Shown here piece after piece: positions 47,015 to 55,845 of a stretch of DNA of 64,000 bases (positions are counted from its first letter, which is position 1; every line of letters begins with the position of its first letter). The DNA is from Paenibacillus sp. A3 (GTDB lineage Bacteria; Bacillota; Bacilli; Paenibacillales; NBRC-103111): contig NZ_JTHN01000182.1 in assembly GCF_001399685.1 (NCBI RefSeq), positions 1 through 64,000 on the forward strand, written 5' to 3'. The position numbers were made by a program, and so were the translations under genes. Below the pieces are notes generated by a model. The model was not told the DNA's origin. It saw only the letters and a list, made by a program, of their open reading frames with translations, and made no database searches.

Positions 47015-48085
47015 ATGGACCGGTTCCCGAAACAACGGCTGCTCGTCGGCATGATCTATACGCTGCTCGGTTTGATCATTTTGTACATGCTGCTGCAGCT
47101 CCGGCCGATGATTGCAGGTTTGTTTGATTTTTTGAAAAAAATTTTGACGCCGTTCGCGATCGCGCTGATTATTTCTTACGTGCTGAATCCGGTGGTGACG
47201 CTGCTGGGCGCCCGCAAAGTGCCGCGAACGATGGCCGTGCTGCTCATTTATGCGGTTTTCATTACTTCGGCGACCGTCGTGTTGATGAATCTCATTCCGA
47301 TGTTCGTGCGGCAGCTCGCGGAATTGAACGATAAGATGCCCGATGTCGCCTTTAAGGCGCAAAGCGTGGTTAACGGCTTAAACGGACTCAATTTTCTCCC
47401 GGACAGCGTACGGATGGGCATACAGCAGTCGCTTTCCAAGCTGGAGAACGGAATCTCGCTCGCGATTGCGGAATATATTAACGGTATCGGCAGCACCATC
47501 AATACGGTCTTTCTTCTCTTCATCATTCCGTTTGTCGCCTTTTATATCTTGAAAGATTTTCAACTGATCGAAAAATCGACGCTGGCCATCGTGCCGAAAA
47601 CGCACCGCAAAGAAATCATGTCCATGCTGATGGATATCGATATGGCGCTCGGCAACTATATCCGCGGCCAGTTTACCGTATGTATGATCGTCGGGCTGCT
47701 CGCCTACATCGGGTATTGGCTGATCGGCATGCCTTACGCGCTGCTGTTGGCTAGTGTCGTTGCGGTGTTCAACATTATCCCTTACCTCGGTCCGTTTCTA
47801 GGAGCGGCGCCGGCGCTGATCGTGGCGTCCACGATTTCCTGGAAGATGGTGCTGTTTGTCGGACTCATTAATACGACGTGCCAAATCCTGGAGGGCAATG
47901 TAATCTCGCCTCAAGTGGTCGGCCGTTCGCTCAATATGCATCCGCTTGTGATCATTTTCGCGCTGCTTGTGGGCGGGGAAATTGCCGGAATAACGGGGCT
48001 CATACTGGCGGTTCCGTTTTTTGCGGTCATGAAAGTGATTCTGCAGCATCTGTTTATGTATTACATTCATCGGAAGACGACGTGA
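47015..48085 (+). CDS. yrrI: YrrI-type AI-2E family transporter
   Basis: The 356-residue protein has about seven to eight transmembrane helices. The family pattern is clear: ILTPFAIALIISYVLNPVV near residue 46, VFNIIPYLGPFLGAAPALI near 250, and LEGNVISPQVVGRSLNMHPL near 300. In B. subtilis yrrI lies between the mnmA and alaS regions. Members are PerM/TqsA-like permeases; proposed substrates include autoinducer-2 and ions. Substrate not assignable. Confidence 0.85.
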   Translation: MDRFPKQRLLVGMIYTLLGLIILYMLLQLRPMIAGLFDFLKKILTPFAIALIISYVLNPVVTLLGARKVPRTMAVLLIYAVFITSATVVLMNLIPMFVRQLAELNDKMPDVAFKAQSVVNGLNGLNFLPDSVRMGIQQSLSKLENGISLAIAEYINGIGSTINTVFLLFIIPFVAFYILKDFQLIEKSTLAIVPKTHRKEIMSMLMDIDMALGNYIRGQFTVCMIVGLLAYIGYWLIGMPYALLLASVVAVFNIIPYLGPFLGAAPALIVASTISWKMVLFVGLINTTCQILEGNVISPQVVGRSLNMHPLVIIFALLVGGEIAGITGLILAVPFFAVMKVILQHLFMYYIHRKTT

Positions 48086-48171
48086 TTATTTTTTTTAGAA
48101 AAAAATTTTTTATCGGGCGAAACCAAGCGACCACCTTGTGCGTATATATAGGTTGGCAGCGGCAGGGGAAC

Positions 48172-48282
48172 GTGTCTTCGATATCCGGCCGTTGACCGGA
48201 TGCCCGCCGGTTGCACAAGACAAGTACATAATCGCGTTGTTTTCGGAGGAGCCTGTCACCAAGGGCTTCTTTTTGCTTTTTT
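48172..48282 (+). promoter_or_regulatory. Structured leader with terminator-like hairpin upstream of ArsB/NhaD gene
   Basis: An outer helix TGTCTT/AAGACA (48173-48178 and 48217-48222) encloses a perfect ATCCGG/CCGGAT stem (48183-48188 and 48196-48201). A terminator-like hairpin (48248-48254 with 48262-48269) with a TTTTTGCTTTTTTT tail follows, about 70 bp before the start codon. This layout would suit a regulatory RNA. It does not match the conserved cores of the riboswitch classes I know (c-di-AMP, M-box, yybP-ykoY, fluoride). Confidence 0.4.
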
Positions 48283-48350
48283 TAGGGTTATGCGGAAGAG
48301 CGGCGCGAGCTGGCGGCACCAATAATTTGCATCGGAGAGAGGGTTTTGTT

Positions 48351-49631
48351 ATGGATCAACAAGCACTTATCGCTATCGGATTGTTTGTGATAGCGTATGG
48401 TTTCATCGTTTCGGAAAAAATTCACCGGACGATCGTTGCCATGATCGGCGGCATTTTGATGGTTGTGCTGGGCATCGTCAATCAGGAAACGGCGCTTCAT
48501 CATATCGATTTCAACACGCTTGGCCTGCTGGTGGGCATGATGATTATCGTCGGTATTACCGCGGAAACGGGATTGTTCAAATACATTGCAGTCTGGTCGG
48601 CCAAAAAGGCGGGCGGTCATCCGGTCCGCATCATGATCGTACTTTCGCTGGTAACGGCGATCGGCTCGGCGTTTCTGGATAACGTGACGACCGTGCTGCT
48701 GATGGTGCCGGTCACCTTCAGCATTACGCGGCAGCTGCGAGTGAATCCGGTTCCTTTTCTAATGTCGCAAATTCTCGCCTGCAATATCGGCGGCACGGCG
48801 ACGCTGATCGGCGATCCGCCGAACATCATGATCGGCAGCGCGGTGAAAGAACTGACTTTTATGGCCTTCATCAACAACTTGGCGCCGATTGCGGCAATTG
48901 TCCTCGCGGTCACTGTGCCGTTCTTTGTCCTGATTTACCGCAAACAGATTCGCACAACGGAAGAGCTGCGGCTTAGCCTTATGACTTTGGACGAAAAGGC
49001 GGAAATCCGCGATCCCGCGCTGTTGAAAAAATGTCTTGCGGTGCTTGGGTTGACCCTGCTCGGCTTCTTCGTTCATCAGCTCGTGCATTTGGAGTCGGCG
49101 ACCGTGGCACTCGCCGGTGCGTTCCTGCTTCTGCTGTTGACCGGCGAGCACTTTCTGGAAGAGGCGTTTCAGCGGGTTGAGTGGACGACGATCTTCTTCT
49201 TCGTCGGATTGTTCGTGCTTGTCTCGGGCTTGATCGAAACCGGCGTAATCGCCGCGTTGGCGAACTACGCGGTCGGGGTAACGGGCGGCGATGTGACGAA
49301 ATCGGCTGTTCTGATCCTCTGGCTCAGCGGAATCGCTTCGGCGTTTTTGGATAACATCCCGTTTGTGGCGACGATGATTCCGATGATTCAGGAAATGGGC
49401 ACGATGGGAGTCAGCAACCTGGAGCCGCTTTGGTGGAGTCTTGCGCTCGGGGCTTGTCTCGGAGGGAACGGCTCGCTGATCGGCGCGAGCGCGAATCTGA
49501 TCGTTGCCGGTATGGCGGCTCGGGAAGGCCATCCGATTTCGTTTATGAAATTTTTCGCGATCGCCTTTCCGCTCATGCTGCTTTCGATAGCTGTTGCAAA
49601 TATATACGTGTATGTGAGATATTTGATGTAA
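48351..49631 (+). CDS. ArsB/NhaD-family ion transporter
   Basis: The 426-residue protein has about 11-12 transmembrane helices with the twofold family pattern. Motif AFLDNVTTVLLMVPVTF near residue 105 and its partner AFLDNIPFVATMIPM near 325 line up, as do NIGGTATLIGDPPNIMIGSA near 145 and ACLGGNGSLIGASANLIVAG near 365. The superfamily includes Na+/H+ antiporters (NhaD), arsenite pumps (ArsB) and citrate carriers. No arsenic genes are nearby, so Na+/H+ antiport or another anion is as likely. The start at 48351 follows GGAGAGAGGG. Confidence 0.85.
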   Translation: MDQQALIAIGLFVIAYGFIVSEKIHRTIVAMIGGILMVVLGIVNQETALHHIDFNTLGLLVGMMIIVGITAETGLFKYIAVWSAKKAGGHPVRIMIVLSLVTAIGSAFLDNVTTVLLMVPVTFSITRQLRVNPVPFLMSQILACNIGGTATLIGDPPNIMIGSAVKELTFMAFINNLAPIAAIVLAVTVPFFVLIYRKQIRTTEELRLSLMTLDEKAEIRDPALLKKCLAVLGLTLLGFFVHQLVHLESATVALAGAFLLLLLTGEHFLEEAFQRVEWTTIFFFVGLFVLVSGLIETGVIAALANYAVGVTGGDVTKSAVLILWLSGIASAFLDNIPFVATMIPMIQEMGTMGVSNLEPLWWSLALGACLGGNGSLIGASANLIVAGMAAREGHPISFMKFFAIAFPLMLLSIAVANIYVYVRYLM

Positions 49632-49663
49632 CAGCAGTCGGTTAACCGAAGGAGGCTTCACCC

Positions 49664-49948
49664 ATGCTATACTATGAATACGACCGTGAGCTTCTGACCA
49701 TTGAAGAGCAATCGAACGGACAAGATGTCGAGTTCCGGATGAAGCTTCATCGCCCCGATGCCGGTGTGGAGAAGGCAGTGAAGCGGATTCGCGATTATTT
49801 TGACGATAACGACGTGATCACGGACGTCTTATTCTACGCCCACGAAGACGCCGAGTATCAATGGATTGTCCGGCACGATTTCTACGAGGATTTCGTAATC
49901 AGTCTGTTCAGGCACCGGCTTGTCCAGCGCATGGCTTGGGAGCAGTAG
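49664..49948 (+). CDS. Conserved-looking hypothetical protein (94 aa)
   Basis: A soluble alpha/beta-looking 94-residue protein, acidic (VEKAVKRIRDYFDDNDVITD, HEDAEYQWIVRHDFYEDFV). The start follows GGAGG and the gene ends just before the alaS promoter. No family recognised; the good ribosome binding site and clean frame support a real gene. Confidence 0.6.
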   Translation: MLYYEYDRELLTIEEQSNGQDVEFRMKLHRPDAGVEKAVKRIRDYFDDNDVITDVLFYAHEDAEYQWIVRHDFYEDFVISLFRHRLVQRMAWEQ

Positions 49949-49956
49949 ACGTTCTG

Positions 49957-49986
49957 TTGACAAGTCTGCTGCCCGAAAGCTATAAT
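49957..49986 (+). promoter_or_regulatory. Sigma-A promoter for alaS T-box
   Basis: Perfect TTGACA (49957-49962) and TATAAT (49981-49986) with 18-bp spacing; start expected near 49993. Confidence 0.9.
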
Positions 49987-49992
49987 TTTGAT

Positions 49993-50298
49993 AAATAGTG
50001 CTTATTTTTAGGCACAGGAAAGCGTTGATGAAATTTAAGTACGTCATAGTCCATTAGCCAGAGAGAAGGTTTTGGAGGCGTCGACGGCAAGCTTGCTTGC
50101 AGTCTCGCAGCTTCAGCTGGGAAAACCTTTCTAATGAAGGATGACCGAACGCTCATTTCGGAGCGCGGATTCAAAAAGTCCGCCGGGCGGGCCCGTTATC
50201 GTCCGGACAGAGGAGATTGTGAAGGCGTATCCATGCAGCCGCACAATAACCAGGGTGGTACCGCGAGCAAATCGTCCCTGTTTCAGGGGCGTTTTTTT
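49993..50298 (+). promoter_or_regulatory. T-box riboswitch leader of alaS
   Basis: tRNA-Ala-sensing leader. Stem I arms GTCAT/ATGAC (50043-50047 and 50141-50145) flank a specifier loop containing AAGTA on the left and GAAC followed by the alanine codon GCT (50151-50153) on the right. The AG-bulge lies at 50060-50069, the T-box GGGTGGTACCGCGAGC at 50253-50268, and the terminator at 50273-50298. Confidence 0.93.
50273..50298 (+). terminator. T-box-controlled terminator before alaS
   Basis: Stem CGTCCCTG/CAGGGGCG (50273-50280 and 50284-50291, one G-T pair) with loop TTT and seven T. Confidence 0.85.
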
Positions 50299-50325
50299 GT
50301 ATTAAAATGAAGTGTCGGGAGGAAA

Positions 50326-52956
50326 ATGAACCCAATGAAAGCAAGTGAAATTCGCGCAAAATGGTTGAAGTTTTTTGAAAGCAAGGGGCACACGATCGAG
50401 CCCAGCGCTCCGCTCGTGCCGCACAACGATCCGTCGCTGCTCTGGATCAACGCTGGCATGGCGCCGCTGAAGCCGTATTTCGACGGCCGCGTCGTCCCGG
50501 AAAATCCGCGGATCGCGAACTCGCAGAAGTGTATCCGCACGAACGATATTGAGAACGTCGGTAAAACGCGCCGTCACCATACGTTCTTTGAAATGCTCGG
50601 CAATTTCTCCATCGGCGATTATTTCAAGGAGGAAGCGATCACTTGGGCCTGGGAGTTTCTGACGAGCCCCGAGTGGATCGGCTTCGACCCGAACCGGTTG
50701 TCCGTCACGGTATATCCCGAGGATACCGAAGCGTTCGAACTGTGGAATAAAAAGATCGGACTGCCGGAGGAGCGCATCTACAAGCTGCAGGACAATTTCT
50801 GGGACATCGGCGAAGGTCCTTGCGGCCCGTGTACGGAAATTTTCTACGACCGCGGCGACAAGTACGGCGATCTCAGCGATCCCGAGTGCTGGCCGGGCGG
50901 AGAGAACGAGCGCTTCCTTGAAGTATGGAACCTTGTCTTCTCGCAGTTTAACCATAATAAGGACGGCAGCTATACGCCGCTCCCGAACAAAAACATCGAT
51001 ACCGGCGCCGGCCTGGAGCGTTTCGCTTCCATTCTGCAGGATGTCGATTCGAACTTCGATACCGATCTGTTCCAGCCGATCATTCAAAAGACGGCCCAGC
51101 TTGCCGGCGTGACTTACAAGCAAAACGAAGAGTACGACGTGGCGCTGAAAGTAATCGCCGACCACATCCGTACGGTTGCCTTCTCGGTCGGCGATGGCGT
51201 GCTTCCGTCCAACGAGGGCCGCGGCTACGTCATCCGCCGTTTGCTCCGCCGTGCGGTGCGGTACGGCAAGGTACTTGGTATGGACAAGCCGTTCCTGTAT
51301 ACGCTGACTCCGATTGTCGGCGAGGTGATGGGCGTCTACTATCCGGAAGTGGTCGAAAAACGCGAATTCATCGAGAAGATCATCCGCATCGAGGAGGAGC
51401 GCTTCCACGAGACGCTGTCCGACGGCCTTGCGATTTTGGCCGAAATGGTCGACAAAGCCCGCAACGAAGGCAGCACGGTCATCAGCGGCCCGGATGCCTT
51501 CAAGCTGTACGATACGTATGGCTTCCCGTTCGATCTGACCGAGGATTTCGCTGCCGAGAAAGGAATGACGGTCGACCGCGAAGGCTTCGATCAAGCGATG
51601 CAGGAGCAGCGCGATCGTGCCCGCGAGGCCCGCAAAGAGACTGACAGCATGAAGGTACAGGGCGGTCCGCTGGCCGATTTCACGGTTAAAAGCGAGTTTG
51701 TTGGATATACTGATTTGGTAACTGCTGCTAAAGTGATCGCGGTCGTGCATGAGAATCAGTTTGTCGATTTGGTCGGAACGGGCGAGACGTGCCAGGTGAT
51801 TTTGGACCAAACCCCGTTCTATGCCGAGAGCGGCGGTCAGGTCAGCGACCACGGATATATTACCGCAGGCGATACGGTGCTCAAGGTTGAGGACGTGGGC
51901 AAGGCGCCGCACGGCCAGCACGTGCATACGGTTGTCGTGGAAGCGGGCGTGCTGCGCAAGGGCGACACCGTTCAGGCAACGGTAACGCAGAATGTGCGTG
52001 AAGATATTATTAAAAATCATACGGCTACCCACCTGCTGCACAAAGCGCTCAAAGAAGTGCTCGGCGAGCACGTGAACCAAGCCGGATCGCTGGTTGCGCC
52101 CGAGCGCCTGCGCTTCGACTTCTCGCACTTCGGCAGCATTTCCGCAGAAGAGCTGCAGGATATCGAGCAGCGGGTCAACGCGCAAATTTGGAAGAGCATC
52201 GAAGTCGAAATTTCGCTCAAACCGATTGCCGAGGCCAAGGCCATGGGGGCTATGGCGCTCTTTGGCGAAAAATACGGCGACATCGTCCGCGTCGTGCAAG
52301 TCGGCGGCTACAGCCTGGAGCTGTGCGGCGGCTGCCACGTGCGGAACACGAGCCAGATCGGCTTGTTCAAAATCGTCAGCGAGTCGGGGATCGGCTCCGG
52401 CGTGCGCCGGATCGAAGCGACGACGGGACGGAACGCCTATCAATATTTGGACGGGCAACTGCAACTGCTGCGCGATGCGGCAAGCCTGCTGAAATCGAAC
52501 ATCGGCGACGTGCCGAAGCGGATCGACGGCTTGTTTGCACAGCTTAAGGAAGTATCGCGCGAGAACGAATCGCTCAAAGCGAAGCTGAGCGGCATTGAAG
52601 CGGGTTCTTTGACCGATCAGGCGAAAACGGTGGACGGCGTAACGATGCTTGCCGCTCAGGTGAGCGCAGGCGATATGGAGACGCTCCGCAATATTGTCGA
52701 TCAGATGAAGACGAAGCTCGGCTCGGCCGTGATCGTGCTCGGAGCCGCTGCGGAGGATAAGGTCAATCTGGTTGCGGCCGTTACCCCGGATCTGGTGTCG
52801 AAGGGCTACCACGCAGGCAAGCTGATCAAGGAAGTCGCTGCTCGCTGCGGCGGCAGCGGCGGCGGCCGTCCGGACATGGCGCAAGCCGGCGGCAAGGACG
52901 CTTCCAAGCTGCAGGAAGCGCTGCAAAGCGTGGAGCAGCTCGTCGCGGCAAAATAA
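50326..52956 (+). CDS. alaS: Alanyl-tRNA synthetase
   Basis: A class II synthetase of 876 residues charging tRNA-Ala and editing Ser/Gly mischarging. It has the N-terminal core [20 protein letters not shown] and [21 protein letters not shown]-type motifs (here [20 protein letters not shown]), the editing site [11 protein letters not shown] near residue 565, the zinc-binding [13 protein letters not shown] near 667, and the C-terminal DHHA1 domain with [15 protein letters not shown]. The start at 50326 follows GGGAGG. Controlled by the upstream T-box. Confidence 0.98.
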   Translation: MNPMKASEIRAKWLKFFESKGHTIEPSAPLVPHNDPSLLWINAGMAPLKPYFDGRVVPENPRIANSQKCIRTNDIENVGKTRRHHTFFEMLGNFSIGDYFKEEAITWAWEFLTSPEWIGFDPNRLSVTVYPEDTEAFELWNKKIGLPEERIYKLQDNFWDIGEGPCGPCTEIFYDRGDKYGDLSDPECWPGGENERFLEVWNLVFSQFNHNKDGSYTPLPNKNIDTGAGLERFASILQDVDSNFDTDLFQPIIQKTAQLAGVTYKQNEEYDVALKVIADHIRTVAFSVGDGVLPSNEGRGYVIRRLLRRAVRYGKVLGMDKPFLYTLTPIVGEVMGVYYPEVVEKREFIEKIIRIEEERFHETLSDGLAILAEMVDKARNEGSTVISGPDAFKLYDTYGFPFDLTEDFAAEKGMTVDREGFDQAMQEQRDRAREARKETDSMKVQGGPLADFTVKSEFVGYTDLVTAAKVIAVVHENQFVDLVGTGETCQVILDQTPFYAESGGQVSDHGYITAGDTVLKVEDVGKAPHGQHVHTVVVEAGVLRKGDTVQATVTQNVREDIIKNHTATHLLHKALKEVLGEHVNQAGSLVAPERLRFDFSHFGSISAEELQDIEQRVNAQIWKSIEVEISLKPIAEAKAMGAMALFGEKYGDIVRVVQVGGYSLELCGGCHVRNTSQIGLFKIVSESGIGSGVRRIEATTGRNAYQYLDGQLQLLRDAASLLKSNIGDVPKRIDGLFAQLKEVSRENESLKAKLSGIEAGSLTDQAKTVDGVTMLAAQVSAGDMETLRNIVDQMKTKLGSAVIVLGAAAEDKVNLVAAVTPDLVSKGYHAGKLIKEVAARCGGSGGGRPDMAQAGGKDASKLQEALQSVEQLVAAK

Positions 52957-53033
52957 TAATTTTGCCGTAAACAGGAATTTTTAGGATCGTGGCGAATAAG
53001 TCAGTATTGATCAATGCAGGGGGGTGCCTCTAA

Positions 53034-53297
53034 ATGAGTTCGATGGATAAAACGATGAAGTTCAACGTAAAAGCGGAAGAGATCGAGACCTCACCCAAAG
53101 AAGTCATTCTAGCGGTGTACGACGCGCTGCAGGAGAAGGGGTACAATCCGATCAACCAAATCGTAGGCTATTTGCTCTCGGGCGACCCGGCTTACATTCC
53201 GCGTCACAACAATGCGCGCAGCATCATCCGCAAGCGGGAGCGGGACGAATTGATCGAGGAACTGGTTCGTTCCTACTTGCAGCACTATAAATCCTAA
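53034..53297 (+). CDS. yrzL: IreB family protein (YrzL, UPF0297)
   Basis: An 87-residue protein. The family pattern MDKTMKFN near the start, [33 protein letters not shown] and [22 protein letters not shown] is diagnostic. In Enterococcus IreB is a phosphoprotein target of the PASTA kinase IreK and affects cephalosporin resistance; the Thr residues lie near the N-terminus. Normally followed directly by yqgF and a DUF1292 gene; here 250 bp separate it from yqgF. Confidence 0.95.
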   Translation: MSSMDKTMKFNVKAEEIETSPKEVILAVYDALQEKGYNPINQIVGYLLSGDPAYIPRHNNARSIIRKRERDELIEELVRSYLQHYKS

Positions 53298-53315
53298 AGT
53301 CCGGTGAATGCTGCG

Positions 53316-53466
53316 GAGGGGCGGAATCGTTCTGGAGAAGCGTTAGCGGTCGCCTTTGTCTCCGGATTCTAACCTCTCAAAAGGTTATCTGATCCAAGAA
53401 TCCGGAGCCGGGGTCCCCGCAAAGTAGTCGATTTTACTTCTTGGATTGGACTTCACTTTGTGGGGG
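53316..53466. repeat. Paired imperfect inverted repeats between ireB and yqgF
   Basis: Three nested or adjacent palindromic units: GGAGA/TCTCC with AGCG/CGCC (53334-53363), a perfect TCCGGATTCT/AGAATCCGGA pair (53361-53370 and 53397-53406) enclosing AACC/GGTT, and a long imperfect CCCCGCAAAGTAGTC pair (53415-53429 with 53449-53465). No coding potential and no T-run. The structure and its place inside a conserved operon suggest a dispersed palindromic repeat element. Confidence 0.55.
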
Positions 53467-53546
53467 AGAGCAGCGATCGGAAGGATGATCCGCTCACGCA
53501 GCAAGCCTATTATTCAACGGACTTAGCCACCAGACTGGAGAACCTA

Positions 53547-53969
53547 ATGCGCTTGATGGGATTGGATTACGGGGACAAAACGATCGGCGTCGCCGTCAGC
53601 GACGAGCTCGGTTGGACCGCGCAGGGGCTTGAAGTGATCCGGAGAACGACCGAGGAGCGCGATATGGCCCGCCTCCGGGAGCTTATCGCGCAATACAGCG
53701 TCACGGAAATCGTCGTAGGCCTGCCGAAAAACATGAACAACACGATCGGTCCGCGTGGAGAAATTTGTATCGCATTTTCAGAGCAATTGAATGAAACCCT
53801 ACAATTGCCGGTGCATTTGTGGGATGAAAGGCTGACAACCGCCTCCGCCCAGCGCACGCTGCTGGAGGCGGACGTCAGCCGCAAGAAACGAAAGCAGGTC
53901 ATCGACAAGATGGCGGCTGCGCTCATTTTGCAAGGATATATGGATGCCCAATCCAACTCGAAGAGGTGA
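53547..53969 (+). CDS. yrrK: YqgF, putative Holliday-junction resolvase / pre-16S rRNA nuclease
   Basis: A 140-residue RNase H-like protein of the YqgF/RuvX family, which matures the 16S rRNA 5' end in E. coli. It has MGLDYGDKTIGVAVSD near the start with the catalytic Asp, VVGLPKNMNNTIGPRG near residue 60, and HLWDERLTTASAQRTLLEAD with VIDKMAAALILQGYMD at the C-terminus. The ATG at 53547, six bases after GGAG, gives the family length; longer in-frame starts do not. Confidence 0.93.
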   Translation: MRLMGLDYGDKTIGVAVSDELGWTAQGLEVIRRTTEERDMARLRELIAQYSVTEIVVGLPKNMNNTIGPRGEICIAFSEQLNETLQLPVHLWDERLTTASAQRTLLEADVSRKKRKQVIDKMAAALILQGYMDAQSNSKR

Positions 53970-53975
53970 AAAACG

Positions 53976-54302
53976 GTGACAGATAAAGACCAAAATTCCA
54001 ATCAGGAACAACTGCAGGAAGAGCCCGAAATTATTTACATTCCCGATGAGGAAGGCAACGAAGAAGAGTTCGAAGTCATCATGCATTTCAAAGTGGACGG
54101 CTCGGATAAAAAGTACATGATGGTTGTTCCTGTCGATGCCGACGAGGAATCCGACGAAGTGTACGCGTTCCGCTATGAAGAAGACGGCGACGATCTGCAG
54201 TTGTACACGATTGAGGACGAAGAAGAATGGAATATCGTGGAGGAAACGTTCAACACGCTGATGGACCAATACGACGACGAGGAAGAAGAATCGTCCAAGT
54301 AA
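53976..54302 (+). CDS. yrzB: DUF1292 protein (YrzB-like)
   Basis: A 108-residue very acidic protein. The DUF1292 core EIIYIPDEEGNEEEFEVIMHFKVDG, then KYMMVVPVD and DEVYAFRYEEDGDDLQLYTIEDEEEW, is diagnostic. The GTG start at 53976 lies 6 bp after the yqgF stop. The function is unknown across the family; the ireB-yqgF-DUF1292 order is conserved in Firmicutes. Confidence 0.9.
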   Translation: MTDKDQNSNQEQLQEEPEIIYIPDEEGNEEEFEVIMHFKVDGSDKKYMMVVPVDADEESDEVYAFRYEEDGDDLQLYTIEDEEEWNIVEETFNTLMDQYDDEEEESSK

Positions 54303-54359
54303 AACGGCGACCGGTCTCCCGTCCGGGAGGCGGGCCGTTTGCATAAGGAGGCTGGAACG

Positions 54360-54668
54360 TTGAATCCGAATATGGCAGCGACGCCGACCCGTCAGTTGCG
54401 GGAAACGTTCGGAGATGATATTATTTTGTATGACGAAGAGCAGGAATCCGTCGTCTATCGTATCGTCTCCGAATTGATCCTGGGCGATCAAGGGTACGCG
54501 ATGCTTGAAAAAGCGAAGCCGGGCAAGGAAGACGAACCGGAAATTTACCGTGTGACACGGAAAGATGACGGGGAGCTTGAGCTTGAAACGATCGAAGACG
54601 ACGATGAATGGGAAAACGTCTCCGAGCTTTTCGACGAGTTGACTTTTCCGGCTGACGAACAGTTGTAA
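54360..54668 (+). CDS. Second DUF1292 protein, tandem paralogue
   Basis: A 102-residue acidic protein with the same layout as its upstream neighbour: DIILYDEEQESVVYRIVSEL, GYAMLEKAKPGKEDEPEIYRV, DDGELELETIEDDDEWENVSEL. The TTG start at 54360 lies 8 bases after AAGGAGG; ATG 54372 is possible. It appears to be a diverged duplicate of the preceding gene. Two terminator hairpins follow it, the first overlapping its stop codon. Confidence 0.8.
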   Translation: MNPNMAATPTRQLRETFGDDIILYDEEQESVVYRIVSELILGDQGYAMLEKAKPGKEDEPEIYRVTRKDDGELELETIEDDDEWENVSELFDELTFPADEQL

Positions 54669-54719
54669 TGTACAACTTTTTTCTGAAGGAAGCCTGAGCG
54701 GAGATGATCCGCTCTTTTT
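54661..54719 (+). terminator. Tandem terminators after the DUF1292 pair
   Basis: Hairpin 1: AGTTGTA-ATG-TACAACT (54661-54677) with six T; it contains the stop codon. Hairpin 2: GAGCGGA-GATGA-TCCGCTC (54696-54714) with five T. Confidence 0.8.
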
Positions 54720-54753
54720 CGTTTGTTTGCGGAGATGTAAAAGGAGCGGCGCC

Positions 54754-55812
54754 GTGAAACGGGTATGGATTTGGGGAACAATAGGAATTGTTGCAATGGT
54801 GGCCGGAGCCGGGACAGGGTTTGGTTGGTATGTCACCCGCTCGCTTCAGCCGATGCCGGCTGCGGAGACGGAGCAGCGCATCTCGCTGCCGCCGGGCGCC
54901 GGAACGGGGCAGCTCGTGGCCGAGCTGGAGAGCAAGGGCATTATTCGCAGCGCCCGCGTTTTTACGTGGTACTTGAAATACAAGCAGGAAGGCGGCCGCT
55001 TCCAAGCGGGCGAGTACGCCATGACGCCCGGGCTGTCGCCGGATGAGATTATCGACCGCCTGAACCAGGGAGATACGGTTAAAGAAGTCGGCATCCGGCT
55101 GACGGTGCCTGAGGGCTTTACCGTGCGTCAGATCGCGGAAAAGCTGCAGCAGCAGGAAGGCATTGACTTGAAGCAGTTCACGAATCTTGTCCAAAGCTAC
55201 AAGGGGCCGGAAGGCTCCGCAGCCGCGCAAATTCCAGCCGATGCGTCCTTGCGGTCCCGTCTCGAAGGATATTTGTTCCCGGAAACGTACGAATGGAAAA
55301 AGGGTACGAGTCCGCAAGAGATGATCGAGACGATGACGCAAGAGCTCGACAAGAGGCTTGGGCAGCTGCCGCAGGATTGGAAGCAGACCTTGGCCCACCG
55401 CGGCTTGACCGTACATCAGATGCTGACGCTGGCCTCGCTCATTGAGCGCGAGGTTGTTGTCGAAGACGAGCGCGCGCTCGTCAGCGGCGTTATTCATAAC
55501 CGCTTAAAGCAGGGCATGCCGCTGCAAATCGATGCGACCGTGCAGTATTTGTTCGACAAGCCGAAGGAACGGCTGTTTGAGAAGGATTTGCAGATCCAAA
55601 GTCCTTATAATACGTATTTGAATAAAGGGCTGCCGCCCGGACCAATTGCCAGTCCGAGCCTCGCCTCGATCAAAGCGGCGATTTATCCGGCAGATACCAA
55701 ATATTTGTTTTATGTAACCAAAAAGGACGGAAGCAAGGCGCATTTGTTTGCGGAAACGTTCGAACAGCATAAGAAGAATATCGCGGAGAGCGCCAAGAGC
55801 GCCAAGCCGTAG
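54754..55812 (+). CDS. mltG: MltG, endolytic peptidoglycan transglycosylase
   Basis: A membrane-anchored YceG-family enzyme that cuts nascent glycan strands. The 352-residue protein has one N-terminal helix (about 4-24, VWIWGTIGIVAMVAGAGTGFGW), a LysM-like region with LPPGAGTGQLVAELESKGII, and the catalytic core LEGYLFPETYEWKKG near residue 170, then LASLIEREVVVEDER near 228 with the catalytic Glu, and LQIQSPYNTYLNKGLPPGPIASPS near 280. The GTG at 54754 follows AAGGAG. Only 33 bp separate it from trhP1. Confidence 0.94.
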   Translation: MKRVWIWGTIGIVAMVAGAGTGFGWYVTRSLQPMPAAETEQRISLPPGAGTGQLVAELESKGIIRSARVFTWYLKYKQEGGRFQAGEYAMTPGLSPDEIIDRLNQGDTVKEVGIRLTVPEGFTVRQIAEKLQQQEGIDLKQFTNLVQSYKGPEGSAAAQIPADASLRSRLEGYLFPETYEWKKGTSPQEMIETMTQELDKRLGQLPQDWKQTLAHRGLTVHQMLTLASLIEREVVVEDERALVSGVIHNRLKQGMPLQIDATVQYLFDKPKERLFEKDLQIQSPYNTYLNKGLPPGPIASPSLASIKAAIYPADTKYLFYVTKKDGSKAHLFAETFEQHKKNIAESAKSAKP

Positions 55813-55845
55813 CTTTACAATGTGAGGAGAAGGTGAGCAGGGCAC

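Noticed and set aside
48172-48282. c-di-AMP, M-box or yybP-ykoY riboswitch
   Set aside because: A GGGGAAC string is present, but the other conserved segments of these classes are not found, so no class is assigned.
50302-52926. Very long open frame antisense to alaS
   Set aside because: Antisense shadow arising from GC-biased codon usage of alaS; the protein is Arg/His-rich without domains.
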